Shown here: one piece after another, positions 27,745 through 35,255 of the stretch
How positions within the stretch are numbered: position 1 is the first letter of the stretch
Layout: each line of letters opens with the position of its first letter
From: Pseudonocardia broussonetiae
Lineage (GTDB): Bacteria; Actinomycetota; Actinomycetes; Mycobacteriales; Pseudonocardiaceae
NCBI RefSeq assembly: GCF_013155125.1
Contig: NZ_CP053564.1
Span: 3,541,501 to 3,605,500, forward strand
Direction: 5' to 3'
Length of the DNA: 64,000 nt
The notes under the pieces: generated by a model
The model's input: only the letters and a program-made list of their open reading frames with translations
What the model was told of the DNA's origin: nothing
Database searches by the model: none
Position numbers and translations under genes: made by a program

Positions 27745-27765
27745 ACGGGTACGACCAACGAGGGG
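27734..27765 (+). promoter_or_regulatory. hairpin over nitrilase stop and downstream RBS
   Basis: Perfect 10-bp stem (27734-27743 with 27756-27765) around a 12-nt loop. The left arm contains the end of the nitrilase gene and the right arm contains the AGGGG used as ribosome site of the following gene at 27772. It can work as a terminator or as a lid over that ribosome site. Confidence 0.65.
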
Positions 27766-27771
27766 AGCGTC

Positions 27772-28734
27772 GTGCCAGGACCGAGGTTCGATCCGGCCAC
27801 GGGTCGCTGGGTGCTCGACGACGCGCCGCCCCCGGCACCACGGCGCGGGGTCGTCCCTGCGCCGGACCGGGAGCACGCGGCCGGACCGTCCGCGGCCCGC
27901 GACCGCCGTCACGGTGCCGAGCGGCCGGCGGCAGGCCGGGGCGACCAGGGGCCACGGGGCGGGCACCGCCGCGCTCCGGAGGCGCCCGGACCGGGAGCGC
28001 CCCCGCCCGACCCGCGCCGGGAGGGACGCCGTCCGGCCCGGTCCGACGGCGACGACCGCCCGACCGCCCGGCACGGCCGGGCCGTCGGGGCCGACCCCCG
28101 CGGTGCTCCGGCCCGGCCCGACGACCGGCGGCCCGCGGACGCCCCGCGGCGCGACTGGGGGCGGGCCGGGCACGAGGAGCCCGGGCAGGCGTCGGCCGGG
28201 CCCGGGCGGGGCGCGACCAGCGGCCCGCGGAGCCCGCGGGGCCGGACCGGCCGGGACGACGTCCGCGCAGCCCGCCGCCGGAAGTGGCTGTGGGTGGCCG
28301 GCGCCGCCGCGGCCGTCGCCGTCGCCGTGCCGATCGCGCTGACCGCCCTCGGCGGCCCGGACGGCGAGCCCGCAGCCTCACGGACGGGGAGCGCGGTCGC
28401 GTTCGGAGTGTCGGCCGACAGCGGCCCGACCGGCGCGGCCGCGACCGGTGACCCCGCCGCGGCGCCCGCGCCGGCGGAGGTGGTCTTCGAGGTGACCGGG
28501 TCCGGGTCGGCCGGCGTGATCAGCTACAGCCGGGGGACCTCGGTCGGCCAGGTCTCGGACGTGGAGCTGCCCTGGCAGTACACCGTCCCGGCGGCCGACG
28601 GGCCCACCGACTACTCGCTCGCCGCCGCCGGTGCGTCCGGCGACGTCTCCTGCCGGATCGTCGTCGACGGGGTCGTCCTGGCGGAGGCGACGGACAGCGA
28701 GTACTCGGCGGTCTCCTGCAGCGGTCGCCTCTGA
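27772..28734 (+). CDS. MmpS-like membrane-anchored protein with long disordered N-terminus
   Basis: 320 residues. Residues 1-165 are rich in Arg, Pro, Gly and Asp and look disordered; a single transmembrane helix follows at about 170-190 (WLWVAGAAAAVAVAVPIALTA); the outer part ends in a beta-rich MmpS-type domain (VVFEVTGSGSAG...VELPWQYTVPA...SCRIVVDGVVLAEATD). MmpS proteins assist MmpL lipid exporters, but no mmpL gene is near. GTG start chosen because it follows the hairpin and AGGGGAG site. Function otherwise unknown. Confidence 0.72.
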   Translation: MPGPRFDPATGRWVLDDAPPPAPRRGVVPAPDREHAAGPSAARDRRHGAERPAAGRGDQGPRGGHRRAPEAPGPGAPPPDPRREGRRPARSDGDDRPTARHGRAVGADPRGAPARPDDRRPADAPRRDWGRAGHEEPGQASAGPGRGATSGPRSPRGRTGRDDVRAARRRKWLWVAGAAAAVAVAVPIALTALGGPDGEPAASRTGSAVAFGVSADSGPTGAAATGDPAAAPAPAEVVFEVTGSGSAGVISYSRGTSVGQVSDVELPWQYTVPAADGPTDYSLAAAGASGDVSCRIVVDGVVLAEATDSEYSAVSCSGRL

Positions 28735-28768
28735 CCCGACCGGGACCCCGGCCGTCGGGGTCCCGCGG

Positions 28769-29764
28769 TCAGCGCGTGCGGTCCACCCAGTCGTCGATCC
28801 GCTCCCACCAGCCGTAGAGCCAGTCGACCTGGGCCTCCTGCGTGCGGGGGACGTCGGCGGCCGGCACCCGCCACCAGCGCATCCGGACCGTGGCGTCGAG
28901 CGGCAGCTCCCGCCAGATGCCGGCCACCGTGAAGAGGTGGTCGAGTCCGGCGTGGGCCACCCAGACGACGTCGGCGTCCGGTGCCGCGGCGAGCGCGGCG
29001 GTGAGCCCGCCGGGGCGTGGCGGCAGCACGTGCCGCATGGCCTCGGACCGGCGGGCCATCTCCTCCAGGCCCCGCGCCCGCAGCCGGGCGATCCCGGCCA
29101 GGCGGCGGCGCTCGGTGAAGTTGCCGCCCTCGGGGAAGATCACGAAGGCGTCGTCGTGGTCCAGCCCGGTGGCGAGCTCACCGATCCGTCCCTCCAACCG
29201 GTCCCCGCCGCCCGCGCTGACGAACCGGTTGGGCAGCCGGTTGAGCAGCACGTCGAGCGCCGGGTCCCACTGCAGCGCCGCGGCCAGCACGATGCGCGGC
29301 TCCCGGGCGTACCAGTTCACCAGTGCGTGCACGAGCAGGAACGAGTCACCGGGCCCGGCGTGGCGGCAGCACACCACCAGCGGCCGGTCGAGGTACTCGT
29401 CCGGGTCGGGGCCCTCGATCTCCACCCGCAGCCGCAGCACCCGGGCGGCCTCGCGGTAGAGCACGCGCAGGTACCAGCCCACCACCCGGTAGTGCAGGTA
29501 CTGGAACCGCGGCGTGCGCAGCGCGAGCCCGAACCCGGCTGCGACCCACAGTCCCAGCAGGATCCCGAGCACGGCGCTCTCCAGCACCAGGGCCACCACG
29601 ACGACCCAGGTCACCCGCAGCACCCGCAGCCGGCCCGGCAGGAGCGGCGACAGGGCGGCGGCGAGCACGAGCCACGCGGGCAGCGTGACCAGCACGAGGA
29701 ACGTCAGGGCCACCACCGCGGGCGCGAGCACCAGCCGTCGGACCCACCGCGGGGGGAGGGTCAC
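28769..29764 (-). CDS. 1-acyl-glycerol-3-phosphate acyltransferase-like membrane protein
   Basis: PlsC-type acyltransferase, 331 residues, with two hydrophobic stretches at about 12-36 and 50-80. The catalytic HX4D motif is HAGPGD (His135-Asp140) and the substrate-site motif FPEGGNF follows near residue 205-212; this EGG form replaces the common EGT. GTG start at 29764 overlaps the patatin stop, so the two lipid enzymes form one operon. It could remodel phospholipids with the patatin-like hydrolase releasing acyl chains. Confidence 0.86.
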   Translation of the reverse strand: MTLPPRWVRRLVLAPAVVALTFLVLVTLPAWLVLAAALSPLLPGRLRVLRVTWVVVVALVLESAVLGILLGLWVAAGFGLALRTPRFQYLHYRVVGWYLRVLYREAARVLRLRVEIEGPDPDEYLDRPLVVCCRHAGPGDSFLLVHALVNWYAREPRIVLAAALQWDPALDVLLNRLPNRFVSAGGGDRLEGRIGELATGLDHDDAFVIFPEGGNFTERRRLAGIARLRARGLEEMARRSEAMRHVLPPRPGGLTAALAAAPDADVVWVAHAGLDHLFTVAGIWRELPLDATVRMRWWRVPAADVPRTQEAQVDWLYGWWERIDDWVDRTR

Positions 29765-30672
29765 CGGACACCCCCGGTCACGTCGCTCAGGTACTCGGCC
29801 GACGCCCGGTAGGCCGCGTCGGTGCGGGCCCGCGAGGCGGAGACGTCGCCGTAGCGCAGCGCGGCACGGCTGTCCCAGCGCGGTGGTGAGCCCCCGGTCG
29901 GCAGCACGTGCACCTCGACGTCGGCGGGCACCGCCGCCAGGTCGCGGGCGTAGCGGTGCCTGCGGGCGATCTCGAACGCGACCATCGCGACCTCCCACGG
30001 CCGTCGGGGCGGGCGCAGCGGCTGGTCGATGCGCCCGACCTGGAGCACGAACACGCGGGTGGCGCCGCGCTCGACCGCCGCGCCCAGCGGGATGCTGTTG
30101 ACCAGCCCGCCGTCGAGGTAGTGCCGGCCGTCGACGACGACGGGCGGCAGGAGGCCCGGCACCGCGGCCGAGGCCAGCACGGCGTCCACGGCCGGGCCGC
30201 GGTCGAACCAGTGCTCCGCCGCGTCCTCGACGCCGGCCGCGCAGCAGGCGAACGGCACCGGCATGTCCTCGATGAGCCGGTCACCCAGCACCGCGGTGAC
30301 CGCCCGCCGCAGCGGGGCCGAGGTGTGGGCCGCCACCCCGCTGCGGGCGAACTCGCGCAGCCGCGCGACGGTCCCGGCGGCGAACAGCCCCCGCGCGTCG
30401 GGGGAGTCCCACATCGCGTCGAGCCGGTCGGCGACCTCGCCGGGCGGCAGTGCGGCCAGCACCGCACCGTTGAGCGCCCCGACCGACGTGCCCAGGACCA
30501 GGTCCGGGCGGATGTCGGCCTCGACCAGCGCCCGCAGCATCCCCACCTGGACCGCGCCGAGCACGCCACCGCCGCCCAGCACGACCGCCGTGAGGCCCTT
30601 CCGGTTCAGCTGCGCCACCGCTCTCGTCGGACCGCCCGCACGGGTGGTGGGCCCGGTCTCCGCGACGCCCAC
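29761..30672 (-). CDS. patatin-like phospholipase (RssA type)
   Basis: Lipid acyl hydrolase, 303 residues. Oxyanion GGGGVLGA (33-40), nucleophile Ser63 in GTSVG, and catalytic Asp187 in the DGGL motif give a complete Ser-Asp dyad. No signal peptide, so probably cytoplasmic. Upstream of and overlapping the acyltransferase gene by 4 nt. Members of this family are linked to phospholipid turnover; the exact lipid is not readable. Confidence 0.92.
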   Translation of the reverse strand: MGVAETGPTTRAGGPTRAVAQLNRKGLTAVVLGGGGVLGAVQVGMLRALVEADIRPDLVLGTSVGALNGAVLAALPPGEVADRLDAMWDSPDARGLFAAGTVARLREFARSGVAAHTSAPLRRAVTAVLGDRLIEDMPVPFACCAAGVEDAAEHWFDRGPAVDAVLASAAVPGLLPPVVVDGRHYLDGGLVNSIPLGAAVERGATRVFVLQVGRIDQPLRPPRRPWEVAMVAFEIARRHRYARDLAAVPADVEVHVLPTGGSPPRWDSRAALRYGDVSASRARTDAAYRASAEYLSDVTGGVR

Positions 30673-30721
30673 CCGGGTCGACGGTAGGAGATCGTCCCCG
30701 GGAGGGGAAGACGGGGGCCGG

Positions 30722-31622
30722 TCAGGACACCGTGAGGCCGCGCTCGCGGGTCCAGATCGTCTCCCACGGCTGCGTCCGGCCGGTCAGCAGCCAGACCCCG
30801 GTGCCGGCGGCAGGATCGGCCAGCCGGCAGACCTCGGCGAAGTACGGCGCCAGCTCGTCGGGGTCGGAGCCGACGTAGGGCCACGAGTCCGCTGAGCGCG
30901 TACGCCGGCCACGCCACCCACCGCCACCGCACCCGCCCGGCCTCCCGGCGGTGCATCAGCCCGACCGCACCGGCCGCGGCGAGCACGCCGTACAGGCCGC
31001 CGATGTAGGTCGGACGGGCCGCCGTCGCGACGAAGAAGGCGCAGAGCACCAGGGTCGCGACGCCGAGGTAGCGGTGGTCGGGCGTACGTACCAGGCGCGC
31101 CAACCCGTAGCCACTGAGCACGACCCCGGCGACGCCCGCGAGCAGCACCAGCCAGCAGCACCGCCACCCCGGGCCGGCCCGCGTAGAGGAACTCCGACTC
31201 CGCCGCGACCACCGGGCCCATCCGCAGCTGCGGCCAGCCGTTCGCCGCCTGCCAGACGAGCGTCGGCGCGGTGATCGCGGCCCCGACCAGCGCTCCGACC
31301 CACAGCAGCGGCCGGGCGAGCAGCGCGCGCGGGCCCACCGCGGCCACACCCAGCAGGAGCGCTGCGCACAGCGGCAGCACCTGGAACTTCGTCTGCGCCG
31401 CGATCCCGGCGACCACGCCCAGCACGAGCAGCAGCCGGTCGTCGCGGACGCAAGGTGGTGGCGCCCGATCGCCAGCACGTAGGCCTCGTCGAACCAGTAG
31501 CCGTCGGTCACCGCGGCTGCGGCCAGGTGCGCCAGCGCGACGACGCCGGCGACCGTCAGCACGGCGGTGCGCGCGAACCGGGGGACGCCGGACGGCGGGA
31601 CGGTCGGCGCGCGCTCGGACAT
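30722..31622 (-). pseudogene. decayed GT39-type membrane glycosyltransferase
   Basis: A family 39-like mannosyl/arabinosyl transferase (~500 residues when intact) now shortened to ~900 bp and broken in three frames. It starts MSERAPTVPPSGV at 31622 with DGYWFDEAYVLAIGRHHL; about 100 residues are then missing at a junction near 31447, where a new frame gives DDRLLLVLGVVAGIAAQTKF; a shift near 31155 moves to a third segment LLAGVAGVVLSGYGLARL...RREAGRVRWRWVAWPAYALS; a second deletion near 30890 leads into WPYVGSDPDELAPYFAEV and the normal end WETIWTRERGLTVS. No function expected. Confidence 0.85.
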
Positions 31623-31790
31623 GCACGCGATCCCACCACCGCGCGCCGCGCGCGCACACCACGCGGAACCCGCCCCCGCGCGATCCGCGGCTGCTCGACG
31701 GTGCGTCGCCATAACCTTGACGACGTCCGCTCGGCCCGATGGCCGTCGCCTCCGGCACCGTGGGACGGCGACCCGACGAGGAGAGGTTCC

Positions 31791-32387
31791 GTGGCCCGTC
31801 TGCACCCCGTCACGCCCGCCGACTTCGACCCCGCTCTGCGCGCGGCGCTCGGCCCCGCCTTCGACGACCCGCAGGGTCTCGGCCTGTTGCGCGTCCTCGC
31901 ACAGCGGCCCGACGTCACCGCGGCGTTCCTGGCCTTCCGCAGCGCCCTCACCGCGACGTCGACGCTCCCGCCCCGGCTGGTCGAGCTGGTGCGGCTGCGC
32001 ATCGCGTTCCACAACCAGTGCCGCAGCTGCATGGCGCTGCGGACCGCGAGCGGTGCGGCGGACGGCGTCACGGAGGACCTGGTGTGCTCGCTGGAGCAGC
32101 CGCAGGAGGCGCCGGACCTGACCGACGCCGAGAAGGCCGCGCTGCGCTACGCCGACCTGTTCGCCACCGACCACCTCGCGGCGGGCGACGCCGTGTTCGA
32201 CCTCCTGCCCGCGCACTTCGGCGAGCCCGACATCGTCGAGCTCGGCGTGCAGATCGCGGTCTTCGTCGGGTTCGGACGGCTGTCGGCGACCTGGGACATC
32301 GTCGACGACCTCCCCGAACGCTTCCACGACCGCGACGCCACGGTGGCGCCGTGGGGTGCCGGCACGGTCGTCGCCGACCACCGCTGA
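31791..32387 (+). CDS. AhpD/carboxymuconolactone-decarboxylase-like protein
   Basis: 198 residues, all-helical CMD fold. The redox CxxC is Cys77-Arg-Ser-Cys80 followed by M in HNQCRSCM, the pattern of AhpD-like alkylhydroperoxidases rather than of true carboxymuconolactone decarboxylases. GTG start with CGAGGAGAGG upstream. Single gene between the glycosyltransferase pseudogene and a permease. Likely a thiol-based peroxidase or related oxidoreductase; partner unknown. Confidence 0.87.
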   Translation: MARLHPVTPADFDPALRAALGPAFDDPQGLGLLRVLAQRPDVTAAFLAFRSALTATSTLPPRLVELVRLRIAFHNQCRSCMALRTASGAADGVTEDLVCSLEQPQEAPDLTDAEKAALRYADLFATDHLAAGDAVFDLLPAHFGEPDIVELGVQIAVFVGFGRLSATWDIVDDLPERFHDRDATVAPWGAGTVVADHR

Positions 32388-32427
32388 ACCGCGGCCCGAC
32401 GGCAGCCGTGGAGCGGGCGCGGACGCC

Positions 32428-33345
32428 TCAGTGCGTGAGGACCGCGACCGCCCGGCGCCGGCCCTCGCGGTGCACCTCGACCGCCAGGACGCACAGCCCC
32501 GCGCAGATCGGTAGGTAGACGAAGGAGTCCGTCCAGGTCCAGGGCTCGCCGAGCACGGTCAGCGCCACCAGCACCAGGAGCACCGGTTCGACGTAGCTCA
32601 GCACCCCGAACAGGGCGAACGGCAGCACCCGGCTCGCGGTGAGGTAGAGGGTGAACCCGCCCGCGCTCACCAGCCCGAGCACCAGGAGGCCGCCGACCAG
32701 CTGCGGTTCGGCGGTGACCGTGCCGAACGACGGGCGCACGGTCATGACGACCACCGAGAACGGCAGCATCGCCGTGAGCTCCAGGAACTGCGCCCCGGTG
32801 CTGTCGAGCCCGAACGCGCGCCTGCTGACGAAGTACAGCGGCAGGCCCAGCGCCACGAGCAGGGTCGGCCAGCTCAGGCCGCCGGCGAGGACGACGGCGG
32901 CGACCACCCCGACGGAGGCGGTGCCGACGGCCGCGACCCGCAGCGCCGACAGCCTCTCGCGGTACACGACGGCGCCCGTGAGCACCATGACGAGCGGCAG
33001 GACGAGGTACCCGAGGGACAGCTCGAGGCCGTGGCCGCTCTGGGGCGCCCACCCGAACAGCCACAGCTGCAGCCCCAGCAGCGCCGCGTCCACCACGAGG
33101 ACGGCGGCCAGGTGCGGGGCCCGCCGGCAGCGCCGCAGGATCGCGAGCACCTCGGGCCACACCCGCAGCGCCGTGAACAGCGGCACGAGGACGGCCAGCG
33201 TCACGACGATCCGGTAGGCGAGGACCTGCCCGGGATCGAGCGGCAGCAACCGGGGCGGGAGCAGGAAGGTGAAGCCGAAGAGGACCGACGCCCCCAGGGA
33301 CGCCAGCACGCCGCTGGGGGAGACCTCGCGGGCCGGTCCGGTCAC
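32428..33345 (-). CDS. RarD-like EamA/DMT family permease
   Basis: 305 residues with about ten hydrophobic helices and the two EamA repeats (about 10-140 and 155-290). Features FGFTFLLPPRLLPLD at the N-terminus and SYVEPVLLVLVALTVLGEPWTW near 255 as in RarD-type permeases. Divergent from a LysR regulator with a 73-bp gap, the standard arrangement for a regulated exporter. Substrate unknown. Confidence 0.85.
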   Translation of the reverse strand: MTGPAREVSPSGVLASLGASVLFGFTFLLPPRLLPLDPGQVLAYRIVVTLAVLVPLFTALRVWPEVLAILRRCRRAPHLAAVLVVDAALLGLQLWLFGWAPQSGHGLELSLGYLVLPLVMVLTGAVVYRERLSALRVAAVGTASVGVVAAVVLAGGLSWPTLLVALGLPLYFVSRRAFGLDSTGAQFLELTAMLPFSVVVMTVRPSFGTVTAEPQLVGGLLVLGLVSAGGFTLYLTASRVLPFALFGVLSYVEPVLLVLVALTVLGEPWTWTDSFVYLPICAGLCVLAVEVHREGRRRAVAVLTH

Positions 33346-33418
33346 GGGGACCAGCCTGTCCGATCGGACCTGTCAGCTCCAGCGACGATTCCTGGACCAC
33401 AACAGTTAGGGTTCGTGC

Positions 33419-34336
33419 ATGGTGCTCGCCGATCTGCGCCGCCTGCGGATGCTCCGGGAGCTGGCCGAGCGCCGGACCCTGACGGCGGTGGCCTCGGCGC
33501 TGGGCTACAGCCCGTCGGCGGTGTCGCAGCAGCTCGCGGTGCTGGAGAAGGAGGCCGGGGTGGGCCTGCTGGAGCCGGCCGGGCGCGGGGTGCGGCTCAC
33601 CGATGCGGGCCGGGTGCTCGCCGGGCACGCCGCGATCCTGCTGCGCGCCGTGGAGGAGGCGGAGACCGATCTCGCCTCGCTCACCGACGAGGTGCGGGGC
33701 AGGGTCCGGGCGGTGGGTGTGCAGTCCGCGGCGCGTCGGCTGCTCATCCCCGCGCTGGTCGAGCTCGCGGGGGAGCACCCGGGCGTCGCGGTGGAGATCA
33801 CCGAGCTCGAGGTCGAGCTCGCGCTCCCCGAGCTCCGGCTGGGCGCGGTCGACCTGGTGATCAGCGACGACTACGACGGCTTCCCCCGCCCGCGACCGGC
33901 CGGTCTCGTCCACACCCCGCTCCACCGGGAGGCGGTCCGGCTCGTGCTGCCGGCGGCCCACCCCCTCGCGCAGGGTGAGGCGGCGGTCCCGGTCGCCGCA
34001 CTGCGCGACGAGGTCTGGGCGGCCTCCGGGGAGGGCACCGGGCACCACGCGATGGTGCTGGGGACCTGCCGGGCGCACGGCGGCTACGAGCCCGACCTCC
34101 GGCACCGCTCCGACGACGCGGACGTCCAGCTCGAGCTCGTCCGGTCCGCCGGGGTCGTCACGCTCCTGCCCGACCTCGCGCTGCCCGCCGTCGACCCCCG
34201 GTTGGCCGTCCGCGACGTCGCGGGGGTCGACCTGGCGCGGCGGCTGTTCGTCGTGACCCGCGACGCGCCCGTCTCGCCGGCCCTGCGGGCGTACCTGGCG
34301 GCGCTGCTGGAGCAGGGGCGACGATCGCCCGCCTGA
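33419..34336 (+). CDS. LysR family transcription regulator
   Basis: 305 residues; N-terminal winged helix (about 4-62, LTAVASALGYSPSAVSQQLAVLEKEAGV) and a periplasmic-binding-like effector domain from about 90. Divergent from the RarD-like permease, so the permease is its probable target. The 73-bp gap between them has ACAACAGTTAGGGTT-type AT-richer sequence near the LysR start but no perfect LysR T-N11-A palindrome that I can single out. Confidence 0.9.
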   Translation: MVLADLRRLRMLRELAERRTLTAVASALGYSPSAVSQQLAVLEKEAGVGLLEPAGRGVRLTDAGRVLAGHAAILLRAVEEAETDLASLTDEVRGRVRAVGVQSAARRLLIPALVELAGEHPGVAVEITELEVELALPELRLGAVDLVISDDYDGFPRPRPAGLVHTPLHREAVRLVLPAAHPLAQGEAAVPVAALRDEVWAASGEGTGHHAMVLGTCRAHGGYEPDLRHRSDDADVQLELVRSAGVVTLLPDLALPAVDPRLAVRDVAGVDLARRLFVVTRDAPVSPALRAYLAALLEQGRRSPA

Positions 34337-34355
34337 GGATCCTGCGCCCGGGGCG

Positions 34356-35255
34356 TCAGGCGGCCCGTTCGTCGGCCACCAGCTCCCGGACGCGGGGGGC
34401 GACCTCCCGGGCGAACAGCTCCAGCGCGGCGGGCTCGTCGCCCATCATGATGAAGCCCGAGACGCCGTGGACCAGGGCGATGTCGGTCAGCTCCTCGGCC
34501 CACTGGCCGGGCGGCCCGACGAGCAGGCCCCCGCTGTCGCGCCGGAACTCGCCGCCGATGTTGAGGAACCGGGTGATCGCGGCCGGGTCGCGGCCTGCGG
34601 CGTGCGCGGCGTCGTCGACGTGCCTGCTCATCTCCGTCAGCGAGGCGGGGCCGTCGGGGAGGTAGGGCAGCGACGGGATCCAGCCGTCGGCCACGCGGCC
34701 GACCAGCCGCAGGATGCGGGGCTTGTAGGCGCCGACCCACACGCCGATGTCGTGGGCGGGTGCCGGCCCGCGCTTGGCCCCGCGGACCCGGTGGAACTCG
34801 CCCTCGACGGTCAGCCCGCCCCGCTCGTCGGCGGCCCAGATGCCGCGCATGATCGTGATGGCCTCCTCGAGCGCCTGGATGGACTGCCCGGGTGTGAGGC
34901 GCGGCCCGCCCATGCCGGCGATGGCGTCCCAGAAGCCGCCGGCGCCGATCCCCATCTCGATCCGACCGCCGCTGAGCCGGTCGAGCGTCGCCGCGCTGCG
35001 GGCGAGCACCGCCGGTCGGCGCAGGGGCAGGTTCAGGACGTTGCCGCTGATGCGGATGCGCTCGGTGCGGGCGGCGGCGAAGGACATCAGGGTCCAGGCG
35101 TCCTGCAACGCCGGCTGGTACGGGTGGTCCTGGAACGTCACGAGGTCCAGGCCGACCCGCTCCGACAGGACGGCGAGCTCGACCGGCCGCAGCGGGGGCC
35201 GGGCCGTCGGGGTGACGAAGCTGCCGAAGACCAGGTCCTGTGCGTAGTCGGTCAT
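34356..35255 (-). CDS. LLM class flavin-dependent oxidoreductase (single domain)
   Basis: 299 residues, TIM-barrel of the luciferase superfamily with VFGSFVTP start, FQDHPYQP near residue 41, RIRISGNVLNL and TLDRLSGGRIEMGIGAGGFWDA. This branch includes F420- and FMN-dependent reductases; the cofactor is not certain. The ATG overlaps the stop of the upstream fused gene (ATGA). It is clearly a paralogue of the N-terminal half of that gene, so the pair arose by tandem duplication. Confidence 0.86.
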   Translation of the reverse strand: MTDYAQDLVFGSFVTPTARPPLRPVELAVLSERVGLDLVTFQDHPYQPALQDAWTLMSFAAARTERIRISGNVLNLPLRRPAVLARSAATLDRLSGGRIEMGIGAGGFWDAIAGMGGPRLTPGQSIQALEEAITIMRGIWAADERGGLTVEGEFHRVRGAKRGPAPAHDIGVWVGAYKPRILRLVGRVADGWIPSLPYLPDGPASLTEMSRHVDDAAHAAGRDPAAITRFLNIGGEFRRDSGGLLVGPPGQWAEELTDIALVHGVSGFIMMGDEPAALELFAREVAPRVRELVADERAA

